The notes beneath the pieces were generated by a model. That model did no database searches. It was not told the DNA's origin and saw only the letters and a program-made list of their open reading frames with translations. Below are positions 9,133 through 17,021 of a stretch of DNA of 48,045 bases, in pieces. Positions within the stretch are counted from its first letter, which is position 1, and each line of letters opens with the position of its first letter. Source of the stretch: an uncultured Bacteroidota bacterium (lineage in GTDB: Bacteria; Bacteroidota; Bacteroidia; UBA4408); contig CAIMGI010000219.1 of NCBI GenBank assembly GCA_903840505.1, positions 1 to 48,045 on the forward strand, read 5' to 3'. The translations under genes were made by a program, and so were the position numbers.

Positions 9133-9507
9133 ATGAAAAAAATTATCCTCCTATTATTTCTTTTACCCTTGTTTCTTTTTGCAAATGAAACACATACTTC
9201 CAATGATTCATTGAAAGATAAAAAGGGGGAAAAGAATCATTCTATTTACCCTTTAAATGATCCACGAAACCCTGATTGCCCTTGTCACGAATTGCAACGC
9301 AAAGCCGATGAAGAATACAGAAAACAACAATTAAAGGAGAAATACGGTAATGCCAATCAAGAAAATCAAAACGATGAAGAAATAAAATCACCCCCTAAAA
9401 GAAAACACCTTTTCAAATTTCGTACAAAAGGGAAAAAAGATAAAAAATTCCATTTGTTCAACCGTAAGAAAAAAATTAAACTATTGGATGATTGCCCTAC
9501 GTTTTAA
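9133..9507 (+). CDS. Small basic secreted protein of unknown function
   Basis: I do not recognise this 124-residue protein. A clear signal peptide (MKKIILLLFLLPLFLFANET) is followed by a short region ending in DPRNPDCPCHELQRKADEEY, a charged helix with QQLKEKYGNANQENQNDEE, and a strongly basic tail (SPPKRKHLFKFRTKGKKDKK) that closes with DDCPTF. The mature protein has three cysteines, two of them in a CPC motif. The start is the only ATG close to the signal peptide. It lies ten bases after the hairpin that ends the macroglobulin gene, so it is expressed by read-through or from a promoter overlapping the hairpin. The signal peptide and codon use suggest a real gene; a role with the macroglobulin is possible but unproven. 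Confidence 0.65.
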   Translation: MKKIILLLFLLPLFLFANETHTSNDSLKDKKGEKNHSIYPLNDPRNPDCPCHELQRKADEEYRKQQLKEKYGNANQENQNDEEIKSPPKRKHLFKFRTKGKKDKKFHLFNRKKKIKLLDDCPTF

Positions 9508-9512
9508 AACAC

Positions 9513-10142
9513 TTAATTGCCTTTTACTTCGCCCACATCCAATACCGAATTAACACGGTACTTTTTGTGTGCTTTTATAGACACTGCTACGTCCCATTTA
9601 CCTTTCTTCAACATTATTTTTCTGTGTGCAGTATCGGCAATTCCTTCGTCAATTAATAAATCGATTACAATAGCAAGCGGGTCTTTGAAACCGTATTGAC
9701 AGCACTCTCCTACACTTTTGTACTTAGGTTTAATATCCTTGAATCGTTTGGTAAAATCACCGTGCCCCATCGCTCCGGATTCGCCCATTTTTTGTGCGTG
9801 TAGCTGTGCTATGTTAGATAACTCTTTGTTGGGATTTAATACAGGCAATTCACTGAGATTTCCCAAGTCTTTTTTTAAAGAAATAAGATAACTGTTATTT
9901 TTTATATTGGCTGAATCAACATAGTGTTTTAAAAATGTTTCTGAAAATAGTTTTCCGTTAATGCGCGCCAGGTTCCAATAAAAAATTACTTGCTTTTCTT
10001 GTGGGCTTAAATAACTAACATCCTTTGCCGTATTTGCTTCTTCAAGGTCCTGTTTGCTCCATTTATCAATTGGTGATTGCGCTTGTAACAGAACAACATT
10101 TCCGATTAAAAAAAATAAAAAAAGAGAAGTAAACAGTTTCAT
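9513..10142 (-). CDS. CAP (SCP/PR1-like) domain secreted protein
   Basis: A 209-residue exported protein with a signal peptide at residues 1-21. A CAP fold covers about 50-205: FYWNLARINGKLF (helix 1), LSNIAQLHAQKMGESGAMGH with H127, VGECCQYG with E146, and IADTAHRKIMLKKG with H173, followed by a VAVSIK strand. These residues correspond to the His/Glu cavity that binds divalent metal in CAP proteins. Bacterial members are widespread and mostly uncharacterised. The gene is convergent with the small basic protein gene, with five bases between the stops, and is followed upstream by a lipoprotein gene on the same strand. The CC pair at 147-148 replaces the more usual N-x after VGE. Confidence 0.82.
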   Translation of the reverse strand: MKLFTSLFLFFLIGNVVLLQAQSPIDKWSKQDLEEANTAKDVSYLSPQEKQVIFYWNLARINGKLFSETFLKHYVDSANIKNNSYLISLKKDLGNLSELPVLNPNKELSNIAQLHAQKMGESGAMGHGDFTKRFKDIKPKYKSVGECCQYGFKDPLAIVIDLLIDEGIADTAHRKIMLKKGKWDVAVSIKAHKKYRVNSVLDVGEVKGN

Positions 10143-10193
10143 AATGTTATGTTATAACAATAACTGTTCCTATTTTATTGAATTGTATATAAA

Positions 10194-11108
10194 TTACTGT
10201 ACCGTTGGAATCAACCCCCTCAGTCCCATATCCACAACCGTATCACCAGCAGTAGGTTCAAACAAGCCATCAGGACTATTGTCTTTCCATTCAAAACTTT
10301 TGTTGGTAGACAATGAAATTACAATGTGAATATCGGCTGTTTCATTTCCCGTAATAGTTAATGGCGAAGCAAATTGTCCGGTAACCAAACAAGAACCTTG
10401 CGGAATAGGTGAAGTTGCAAATAAAGGATTCGGGACAGTTGTAGCGCCCGGAGGTGCTTGTCCTTGCACTACAGTCCCAAATGTTTCAAAAGCCCAATAG
10501 CCTTGTGATTTGTTTGCATTTACAGTGACGTTTGTAGCATTGGGCATAAAGCTCGCTATGTAAGTGTTAAAGCCCACAAAAGAAGCTAAGGTTCCAGTTA
10601 GTACACTATTGTTGTATTTAAATTTAATGTTGTAATTCTGATACGATAATGAAACACGCAAGTATTGATAAGTACCTGCAGACAAAGAACTTAAAGGAAC
10701 TGAAAAAAACTCTTCGCCTTGTGCAACTTTTATCGACTGGCTAAAGTCAATTGCATTTGCACCACCCTGTGTAGTTTCGGCTGCGTGATACAAAATAGCA
10801 CCTGCACCCAATGCAGTAAATTGATTTGGAGTCATCTCAATATAATGCGAACTTATTTTATTGAACAAAGGCGATTGCGCTGCGTGTCCTGCAGGAATAG
10901 ATGAATTTTGTCCGATATTATCTAACCTTGCTTGTGTTGAATCGAACTTAAAAGTAAAATACAAACGTGCAGGAGTAGGTGTTGGAGTGGGCATATTTGT
11001 ATTCCTCGTATTATCGGGAACAGTTACATCCTCCCCTTTTTTACAAGAAGAAACTACTACAAATGCTGAAATAAATGTTGCCAGTAATAAGGAGCTTGCC
11101 GTTTTCAT
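10194..11108 (-). CDS. Lipoprotein of unknown function
   Basis: A 304-residue protein whose signal peptide ends in a lipobox (VVSSC, C22) followed by KKGED and a Thr/Pro-rich spacer, so it is probably anchored to the periplasmic face of a membrane. The ATG at 11106-11108 is preferred over an upstream TTG because it begins the signal peptide directly. The rest looks like an all-beta extracellular domain, with Asn/Ser/Thr-rich strands (YLRVSLSYQNYNIKFKYNNS, GYWAFETFG, NETADIHIVISLS) and a stretch HAAETTQGGANAIDFSQSIK. It ends with FEPTAGDTVVDMGLRGLIP. I cannot assign a family; the layout vaguely recalls MbnP-like lipoproteins, but I see no decisive motif. Confidence 0.75.
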   Translation of the reverse strand: MKTASSLLLATFISAFVVVSSCKKGEDVTVPDNTRNTNMPTPTPTPARLYFTFKFDSTQARLDNIGQNSSIPAGHAAQSPLFNKISSHYIEMTPNQFTALGAGAILYHAAETTQGGANAIDFSQSIKVAQGEEFFSVPLSSLSAGTYQYLRVSLSYQNYNIKFKYNNSVLTGTLASFVGFNTYIASFMPNATNVTVNANKSQGYWAFETFGTVVQGQAPPGATTVPNPLFATSPIPQGSCLVTGQFASPLTITGNETADIHIVISLSTNKSFEWKDNSPDGLFEPTAGDTVVDMGLRGLIPTVQ

Positions 11109-11149
11109 ATTAAACAATTATTAGTCAATACAAATATAAGATAATCCTC

Positions 11150-12430
11150 TTAGCGCAGTGCTTCAACAAAAGCCATTGCTGTTTTTTCCAAATCCTCATA
11201 AGTATGTGCCTCACTTACAAAACCTACTTCATAGCCCGATGGTCCAAGATAAATTCCCCGCTCCAATAATTCCTTGTGCAGTTTTTTAAAATGTTCCATA
11301 CTTGCTGCATCAATTGCTTCAGCCGAGCGAATAAATTCAGCATTTGTAAAGGCTATCCAAAAAATACTTCCAATGGAGAAAATTTGGATATTAGATATTT
11401 GGTGTTGTACTGATGAAAGTATTTTTTTGATTAGAAATTGAGTTTTGTCTTCTAAGTTGTTATAAAAATTTGGCTTTAAGCATTCTGTTAACTGTGCTAT
11501 TCCTGCTGCCATTGCTACCGGGTTTCCGCTTAATGTGCCTGCTTGGTAAACAGCTCCTTCGGGAGAAATATTACTCATTATGTTAGCACTTGCACCATAA
11601 GCACCTACAGGCAAACCTCCACCAATAATTTTACCATAAGTAATTATATCGGGTGCAATATTATAATATCCTGCAGCACCCGTAAAACCAATTCTAAAGC
11701 CACTTATAACCTCGTCAAAAATTAACAGCGACTTATTTGCTGTACATATTTCACGTAAAAATTCAAGGTATTCTTTGCGTTGTAAAAGTAGTCCGTTATT
11801 TGCAGGAATGGGTTCTATAATAACACAAGCAATTTGATCTTTAAAATCGGCAAAGGCTTTTTTTACAGCTTCTTCGTTATCCAATGAAACAACTATTGTT
11901 TCACTCACAAAACTTTCAGGAATACCTGCCGATGAACTGTTTCCAAAAGTAACCAGTCCCGAGCCTGCTTTTACCAGCAAAGAATCTGTGTGGCCGTGGT
12001 AACAACCTTCAAATTTTAATATTTTATTTCGTTTAGTAAAACCTCTTGCCAAACGTATGGCACTCATAACAGCTTCGGTTCCTGAACTTACAAATCGTAT
12101 TTTTTCAATGAACTTATTATTACTCAAAATCAATTCTGCTAATTCATTTTCCAAAGCAGTTGGTGCGCCAAAAGAACTTCCCTTTTTTACAGTTTCTGTA
12201 ACTGCATCTATTACTTTTTTATTTGCATGTCCTAAAATAAGGGGTCCCCACGAACAGCAATAGTCAACAAATTCATTGTTATCGGCATCCCAAATGTGAG
12301 AACCATTTCCTCTATCAATAAACAAAGGTGTACCACCTACCGAACGGAATGCCCTTACAGGACTATTTACACCACCAGGAAAATATGTTTTTGCCTTTTC
12401 AAAAAGCGCTTCAGATTTTTTTCTTTCCAT
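11150..12430 (-). CDS. hemL: Glutamate-1-semialdehyde 2,1-aminomutase
   Basis: A 426-residue, PLP-dependent class-III aminotransferase that converts glutamate-1-semialdehyde to 5-aminolevulinate in the C5 pathway of tetrapyrrole synthesis. The family blocks are complete: FPGGVNSPVRAF near the N-terminus, FVSSGTEAVMSAIRLAR (113-129), the GCYHGHTDS loop, LLIFDEVISGFR (235-246) and the Schiff-base lysine K267 in TYGKIIGGGLPVGAYG. QAGTLSGNPVAMAAG binds the cofactor phosphate from the other subunit. Length is normal. Transcription probably starts in the short gap after the terminator of the peptide-binding-protein gene. No other hem gene is adjacent. Confidence 0.97.
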   Translation of the reverse strand: MERKKSEALFEKAKTYFPGGVNSPVRAFRSVGGTPLFIDRGNGSHIWDADNNEFVDYCCSWGPLILGHANKKVIDAVTETVKKGSSFGAPTALENELAELILSNNKFIEKIRFVSSGTEAVMSAIRLARGFTKRNKILKFEGCYHGHTDSLLVKAGSGLVTFGNSSSAGIPESFVSETIVVSLDNEEAVKKAFADFKDQIACVIIEPIPANNGLLLQRKEYLEFLREICTANKSLLIFDEVISGFRIGFTGAAGYYNIAPDIITYGKIIGGGLPVGAYGASANIMSNISPEGAVYQAGTLSGNPVAMAAGIAQLTECLKPNFYNNLEDKTQFLIKKILSSVQHQISNIQIFSIGSIFWIAFTNAEFIRSAEAIDAASMEHFKKLHKELLERGIYLGPSGYEVGFVSEAHTYEDLEKTAMAFVEALR

Positions 12431-12462
12431 AAAATTTTGGCAAATATAGGATGTAATGTCGG

Positions 12463-12496
12463 TAAAAAGAAAAACCTGTCATTTACGACAGGTTTT
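12463..12496 (-). terminator. Intrinsic terminator after the peptide-binding lipoprotein gene
   Basis: The arms aaaacctgtc (12471-12480) and gacaggtttt (12487-12496) form a perfect ten-pair stem with the six-base loop atttac. Read on the minus strand, the second arm is followed by a T-rich tail (tttttcttttt). It lies 30 bases after the stop of the upstream gene and ahead of hemL. Confidence 0.85.
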
Positions 12497-12525
12497 AACT
12501 TTCTAATTTATTGTGACGATTAGTT

Positions 12526-14271
12526 TTAGTTATGCTTCAACGAAACTTCCGAGAAGTTACGATACACCATTGCATTAGGATAAAAATTAATAACACGACT
12601 ATTCAATAAACGGTAATTCTCATCATACCATAGTGGCATAATGGGAGCATCGTCAATCATAATTTGCTCAGCCTTCATAAAATTCTGATAAGCATCGGCT
12701 GTGTTTTTAGCTTTACGACCTTGCTCGAATAGTCTGTCAAAGGCAATGTTTTGGTAACGTGTAGAATTTGGAAAAGAGTTTGCCTCTTTTGATTCAGGAA
12801 CATTTTTTCCGTAAAAATTGAATAAAAAATTCTCAGGATTAGGATAATCGGCAACCCAAGAAGTTTTAGTCATATTTGCCTTTTCTGATTTTAGCGCATT
12901 TTCGATTCCTGTTGCAAAAGACACATTATTCAAATCAACATTCACATTTAAATTAGTAAACAATTGCTTTTGTATTTCAATCGCAACGTTTGTGTTTTTT
13001 GAATTGTTTCCGTTAAACTGCATCCGAATAGTCGGAAAACCTTTACCGTCAGGGTATCCCGCTTCTGCCAACAACTTTTTCGCCTTCGCTACATCAAAAG
13101 TGTAGCCCCTAATTTCTGTGGTTTTATAATCCTTAAAAGTAGGTGAAGTAATTCCATTTACTGCCGGTCCAAAGGCTTGGTCGTTTAATGTTTCAGTTAC
13201 TAGTTTTTCACGATCAATTGCATAATTAAAAGCTTTACGAACCTTCACGTTATCAAATGGTTTAACCAAGATATTAAATTCATAATAATTGGAAGACATA
13301 TCTGGTAAACGATTCAAAATAAATTTTGCCGGATTTTTTTGGAAATTCTTTATTTGCTCTTCTACTAATTCATTAACTGATTCAGAAGGAAGTCCGTAAA
13401 CATAATCCAATTCCTGTTTTTTAAACATTTCTAATTCGGCTTGCTTGGTTGGAAGAAAAGAAACAACAACAGTGTCAATGTAAGGCAATTTTTTACCCTC
13501 CTTGTCTTTCCTATGGTAATTGTTGTTTTTCACAAGATAAACGACTTCGGAAGCGTTAGATGGCTCTTTTAAAATAAATGCACCTGTTCCAATTTTAAGC
13601 GTATTTCCGTACTTCTCTACGCCCTCTTTGGGCAGCACTGATCCGTAAATAGTTGCCAAAATGTTTAAAAAGGATTGATCATGCTGCAATAGTGTAATTT
13701 CAAGTGTATAATCGTCTTTAACTTTTACACCTTCTAATTCAAAAGACGGTTTTCCTTTGGCACTTGCCTCGAAATAGCTGTCGGCACCCACTACTCGCCC
13801 CTTAAAACTACTGTTAAAAACGCGATTATCGGGACTTTGAGTACATAATAATGTAAAAGAGTATTTGAAATCGTTTGCTGTTACCTCTCTGCCTTTACCA
13901 CCTTCAAAACACGGGTCGTCTTGAAATTTAACACCCTTTTTCAACTTAAAAGTATAAACAGTCCCAGTTTCATCAATATCCCATTTTTCTGCAATAGCAG
14001 GAACTATATTTAAATCCTTAGGGTTAAATCCCACAAGCCCTTCATATATCTGATATGCGATATTCGCTGATACTAAATCTGTTATGCTGTGGGGGTAAAG
14101 CGTAAGGTAATGGTCGATTTCATTTAAATAGAAGTTGTTATTGTTATGCCCAATTTGCAAACTATCTGTTGATGTGGTGTTGGCTTCTTGATTCGCGTTG
14201 TTATTCCCACAAGAATAAATCACTAACGAAATGATAATCAGTAAGTAAGGGGCGTTTTTTTTTAGTTTCAT
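12526..14271 (-). CDS. ABC transporter substrate-binding lipoprotein, family 5 (OppA/DppA-like)
   Basis: A 581-residue lipoprotein: hydrophobic signal, then a lipobox with C21 (VIYSCGNN) and an Asn-rich spacer. The SBP_bac_5 fold is evident from IYEGLVGFNPKDLNIVPAIA, VYTFKLKKGVKFQDDP, EVTANDFKYSFTLL, VRKAFNYAIDREKLV and KAKKLLAEAGYPDGKGFPTI. It ends with a domain containing WVADYPNPENFLFNFYG. Such proteins capture di- or oligopeptides for an ABC importer. No permease or ATPase genes are adjacent, so its partners must be encoded elsewhere, as is common in Bacteroidota. It is divergent from the exported protein at 14486, with a 214-base AT-rich gap holding both promoters, and is closed by a strong terminator. 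Confidence 0.92.
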   Translation of the reverse strand: MKLKKNAPYLLIIISLVIYSCGNNNANQEANTTSTDSLQIGHNNNNFYLNEIDHYLTLYPHSITDLVSANIAYQIYEGLVGFNPKDLNIVPAIAEKWDIDETGTVYTFKLKKGVKFQDDPCFEGGKGREVTANDFKYSFTLLCTQSPDNRVFNSSFKGRVVGADSYFEASAKGKPSFELEGVKVKDDYTLEITLLQHDQSFLNILATIYGSVLPKEGVEKYGNTLKIGTGAFILKEPSNASEVVYLVKNNNYHRKDKEGKKLPYIDTVVVSFLPTKQAELEMFKKQELDYVYGLPSESVNELVEEQIKNFQKNPAKFILNRLPDMSSNYYEFNILVKPFDNVKVRKAFNYAIDREKLVTETLNDQAFGPAVNGITSPTFKDYKTTEIRGYTFDVAKAKKLLAEAGYPDGKGFPTIRMQFNGNNSKNTNVAIEIQKQLFTNLNVNVDLNNVSFATGIENALKSEKANMTKTSWVADYPNPENFLFNFYGKNVPESKEANSFPNSTRYQNIAFDRLFEQGRKAKNTADAYQNFMKAEQIMIDDAPIMPLWYDENYRLLNSRVINFYPNAMVYRNFSEVSLKHN

Positions 14272-14485
14272 ATACAGATATGCTTAAAAATAACAATTAA
14301 AGCTATTAACAAATATAAATAAAAATTCTTGTTTGACCACAAAAACGGAAAAAAGGAGCTTTCCGGCTGAAATTATTATTAAAAAAAAGGGTAAATTATT
14401 TTGAATAATTAAAATAAGATTTTAATATTGTATTATGAAAATAATAAGGGAATAAGAGTTTGTTGAAGAAATTAATAGAAATTTT

Positions 14486-15289
14486 ATGAAAAAAATAATA
14501 TTATCGTTGTTTGTTGGTTCGATAGTTTTTTCATTGAGCAGTTATGCAGCAGGAGTTATTACACTAGAAGGAAACTATCAAGGTAAAAATTTGTTTGTTC
14601 AAAATCCATTTACCGGAAGCGGTGTTGGTTTTTGTGCCTTTGAAGTAAAAATAAATGGTCAGGTTACAACAGACGAATTACAATCAAGTGCATTTGAAAT
14701 AGATTTTACCCCATACCAACTAACCGTTGGCGATAAAGTTGTTGTTACCATTACACACAAAGACGATTGCAAACCAAAGGTGTTAAACCCTGAGGTATTA
14801 AAACCAAAAAGTACATTTGAAGTGGTTCCTAATTCTATGAAAGTAGAAAAAGACGGAACATTAAGTTGGACAACAAAAGGAGAAAGCGGAAAATTAAATT
14901 TCGTAGTTGAGCAGTTCCGTTGGAACAAATGGGTTAAAGTTGGCGAAGTGGAAGGAAAGGGAAAACCTGATGCATCTTCTTACTCGGTAAAAGTTATTCC
15001 TCACTCAGGCGAAAACAAGTTTAGAGTGAAACAAGTGGATTTTAGTCCTCAACCACGTTACTCCGATCCAGTTAAGTTTAGAGCTGTAATTCCAGAAGTA
15101 ACCTTTGGACCGTTGAAAGCAGATAAAGAAATTCAATTCTCGGATGAAACAATGTTTGAGATATTTGATATGTATGGAAACATTGTTAAAAAAGGATTTG
15201 GTAAAGCAATAGAAATTGGCGCTTTGCAAAAAGGTGCATATTATATTAATTACGATAATAAAACAGGCGACAAGTTTATTAAGAAGTAA
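14486..15289 (+). CDS. Exported protein with beta-sandwich repeats and a C-terminal T9SS-like sorting domain
   Basis: A 267-residue protein with a standard signal peptide (MKKIILSLFVGSIVFSLSSY, cleaved near AA). Residues about 25-110 contain VITLEGNYQGKNLFVQNPF and a cysteine pair (in VGFCAFEV and KDDCKP). A fibronectin-like region (GTLSWTTKGESGKLNFVVEQ, KVIPHSGENKFRVKQ) follows. The last 60 residues, with MFEIFDMYGNIVKKGFGKAI and GALQKGAYYINYDN ending FIKK, resemble the type A sorting domain recognised by the type IX secretion system. I infer an exported, possibly surface-attached protein; its function is unknown. A clear terminator follows. Confidence 0.75.
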   Translation: MKKIILSLFVGSIVFSLSSYAAGVITLEGNYQGKNLFVQNPFTGSGVGFCAFEVKINGQVTTDELQSSAFEIDFTPYQLTVGDKVVVTITHKDDCKPKVLNPEVLKPKSTFEVVPNSMKVEKDGTLSWTTKGESGKLNFVVEQFRWNKWVKVGEVEGKGKPDASSYSVKVIPHSGENKFRVKQVDFSPQPRYSDPVKFRAVIPEVTFGPLKADKEIQFSDETMFEIFDMYGNIVKKGFGKAIEIGALQKGAYYINYDNKTGDKFIKK

Positions 15290-15310
15290 TAAACAAAACG
15301 AATAAATTAT

Positions 15311-15345
15311 AAATAGCCCTTGAATAACAAGGGCTATTTTTTTAC
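15311..15345 (+). terminator. Intrinsic terminator
   Basis: The arms aaatagccctt (15311-15321) and aagggctattt (15329-15339) are perfectly complementary with the loop gaataac, followed by a further T run. It closes the exported-protein gene and lies before the epimerase gene. Confidence 0.9.
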
Positions 15346-15376
15346 CCATTAACAAGTTAAAAACAGCATCTGTTTA

Positions 15377-15778
15377 ATGAAAAAGATAGAACACATCGGA
15401 ATAGCAGTTAAAAGCTTGGAGAATGCAAATAAATTGTTTGCTTCATTATTTGGTGTAGAGCATTATAAAATTGAAAATGTAGACAGTGAAAATGTTGCTA
15501 CTTCGTTTTTTAAAATTGGAGAAAATAAAATTGAATTGTTAGAAGCTACTTCACCCGAAAGTGCTATATCTAAATTTATTGAGAAAAAGGGAGAAGGTGT
15601 TCACCACATAGCATTTGAAGTAGAGAATATTTATGCGGAGATTGAAAGATTAAAAAAGGAAGGATTTCAACTCATACACGAAACACCAAAAAAAGGTGCC
15701 GACAATAAACTTATTTGCTTTTTACATCCTAAGTCAACGAATGGAGTGTTGATAGAGTTGTGTCAGGAAATAAAATAG
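15377..15778 (+). CDS. mce: Methylmalonyl-CoA epimerase
   Basis: A 133-residue VOC-fold enzyme interconverting (R)- and (S)-methylmalonyl-CoA, the step between propionyl-CoA carboxylation and methylmalonyl-CoA mutase. It has the two expected babbb units. Metal ligands are visible as H6 in KIEHIGIAV, H76/H77 in GEGVHHIAFEV and E127 in VLIELCQ; SPESAISKFIEKKGEG is the family's loop. Length matches bacterial Mce. It follows a terminator, so it is probably transcribed alone. The CoA-transferase genes face it across a 55-base gap, and both concern acyl-CoA metabolism, but the mutase genes are not in this window. Confidence 0.93.
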   Translation: MKKIEHIGIAVKSLENANKLFASLFGVEHYKIENVDSENVATSFFKIGENKIELLEATSPESAISKFIEKKGEGVHHIAFEVENIYAEIERLKKEGFQLIHETPKKGADNKLICFLHPKSTNGVLIELCQEIK

Positions 15779-15833
15779 AAAGCAAATATTATGAAAAGAC
15801 GATTAATATAGTTTGCTATAAATTAGCATATTC

Positions 15834-16490
15834 CTAATCCAATTGCATTTCGGGGATATCGCCTTCTATAATAAGTCTGCCCAGTGTCGCATTTTTTATT
15901 TGTTCAACACTAATACCGGGAGCTCTTTCTAATAATTTAAATCCTTGAGGAGTAACATCCAATACAGCTAATTCGGTTACTATTTTTTTAACACAACCTA
16001 CACCTGTTAAAGGCAATGAACACTTCGGTAACAATTTTGATTCGCCTGCTTTGTTCACGTGCTGCATTGCCACAATAATATTTTTTGCCGAAGCTACTAA
16101 GTCCATTGCTCCCCCCATTCCCTTCACCATCTTTCCAGGAATTTTCCAGTTAGCAATATCACCATTGTCGGAAACTTCCATTGCACCCAAAATAGTTAAA
16201 TCTACTTTGCAAGAACGTATCATTCCAAAACTCATTGCACTGTCAAAAAAAGCTGAGCCTGGCAAGGTTGTAATAGTTTGTTTTCCGGCATTGATTAAGT
16301 CAGCGTCTTCTTCTCCATCAAATGGAAAAGGGCCCATTCCCAACAATCCGTTTTCCGATTGCAATACAACATCCATTCCTTGAGGAATGTAATTCGCTAC
16401 CAAGGTTGGTATACCTATTCCCAAGTTTACATAATAACCGTTTTTTACTTCCTTTGCAATACGTTTTGCAATTCCTGTTTTATCAAGCAT
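15834..16490 (-). CDS. scoB: 3-oxoacid CoA-transferase subunit B
   Basis: A 218-residue beta subunit of a family I CoA-transferase (succinyl-CoA:3-ketoacid or acetate CoA-transferase). The catalytic glutamate is E46 in LQSENGLLGMGP. Other family blocks are VNLGIGIPTLVANYIP, ADLINAGKQTITTLPG, GAMEVSDNGDIANW and GKMVKGMGGAMDLV. It normally sits directly beside subunit A. Here a 528-base cassette with a four-helix-bundle gene lies between the two, ending four bases before this ATG. Because the cassette interrupts neither reading frame, the enzyme should still be made, although the A:B ratio may have changed. Confidence 0.94.
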   Translation of the reverse strand: MLDKTGIAKRIAKEVKNGYYVNLGIGIPTLVANYIPQGMDVVLQSENGLLGMGPFPFDGEEDADLINAGKQTITTLPGSAFFDSAMSFGMIRSCKVDLTILGAMEVSDNGDIANWKIPGKMVKGMGGAMDLVASAKNIIVAMQHVNKAGESKLLPKCSLPLTGVGCVKKIVTELAVLDVTPQGFKLLERAPGISVEQIKNATLGRLIIEGDIPEMQLD

Positions 16491-16493
16491 ATT

Positions 16494-16523
16494 TTAATTT
16501 GAAAATTGTTTAATTTGAAAATT
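16494..16523 (+). repeat. Left terminal repeat pair of the four-helix-bundle cassette
   Basis: Two copies of ttaatttgaaaatt, at 16494-16507 and 16510-16523, have a 16-bp period. They are the inverted counterpart of the pair at 16992-17021. Confidence 0.75.
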
Positions 16524-16566
16524 TGGAAATTGAACCCTCATTTGCATTCTATTTTTTAGGCTAATA

Positions 16567-16917
16567 CTATTTACTTTTTGAAGACGATATTATTTTCGTC
16601 AACACTTTAATTATATCTACTATTTCCTTTTGAAGAATTTCGCAATTTGGATACGTTTTTGAAAGTTGGCATAACAACAACCAATATTCTGTTTCATCTG
16701 CTTCTTTCGCGGCAATTTTCATTTTATGAATAAAATCAGCCTTGCTTTCTGCATTTTGTGCTTCCCTAACATTTGATCCAATTGAAGTTCCCGATTTTAA
16801 AATCTGCTTTGCGATTACATACTTCTTTTTTGATTCTAATAATTCCGCATACTCAACAACCAACAATGAAAACTGTAGTGTTTTATCAACAATTACATTT
16901 GGCTTACCACTCTGCAT
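16567..16917 (-). CDS. Four-helix-bundle protein (23S rRNA intervening-sequence / S23 family)
   Basis: A 116-residue, almost fully helical protein matching the four-helix-bundle family found in 23S rRNA intervening sequences. Recognisable segments are LQFSLLVVEYAELL (helix 1), YVIAKQILKSGTSIGSNVRE with the family's SGTSIGSNVREA turn, ESKADFIHKMKIAAKEADET (helix 3) and EYWLLLCQLSKTYP with a final helix to SSSKSK. Basic residues and the related Avd proteins of diversity-generating retroelements suggest nucleic-acid binding, but no function is established for free-standing copies. It is transcribed in the same direction as the CoA-transferase genes and lies inside the inverted-repeat cassette between them. 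Confidence 0.88.
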   Translation of the reverse strand: MQSGKPNVIVDKTLQFSLLVVEYAELLESKKKYVIAKQILKSGTSIGSNVREAQNAESKADFIHKMKIAAKEADETEYWLLLCQLSKTYPNCEILQKEIVDIIKVLTKIISSSKSK

Positions 16918-16991
16918 AAAATTGTACTATTATAATTCTTTTTTTTAATTTGCTTGTAATGTATTGCAACCAATCTCTTTACGCAATCTGT

Positions 16992-17021
16992 AATTTTCAA
17001 ATTGGGTAATTTTCAAATTAA
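16992..17021 (-). repeat. Right terminal repeat pair of the four-helix-bundle cassette
   Basis: Two copies of aattttcaaatt, at 16992-17003 and 17008-17019, have a 16-bp period. The outer copy extends to aattttcaaattaa and overlaps the scoA stop codon. Confidence 0.75.

Larger units (their letters stand above)
16494..17021 (-). mobile_element. Putative four-helix-bundle (S23/IVP-type) insertion cassette
   Basis: A 528-base segment separates scoA from scoB and holds one gene. Its outermost 14 bases are perfect inverted repeats: ttaatttgaaaatt at the left and aattttcaaattaa at the right. Each end contains a second copy of the 12-base core (aatttgaaaatt or its complement) exactly 16 bp further in. 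The left end stops three bases before the scoB ATG and the right end includes the scoA stop codon. Homologues of the encoded protein occur in intervening sequences inserted into 23S rRNA. I infer a small insertion that is or was mobile, probably without its own recombinase; I see no target duplication. Confidence 0.5.

Noticed and set aside
11384-11406. AT-rich repeat (ggatattagatatttgg) inside hemL, encoding an ISNIQ-like segment that resembles dispersed repeats.
   Set aside because: The HemL segment aligns with the E. coli enzyme by eye without a gap, so nothing is inserted; it lies in a variable surface region.
15779-15833. A loose hairpin (agcaaa...tttgct) between the convergent mce and scoB genes.
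   Set aside because: The stem is interrupted and lacks a T run on either strand; it is too weak to call a terminator.
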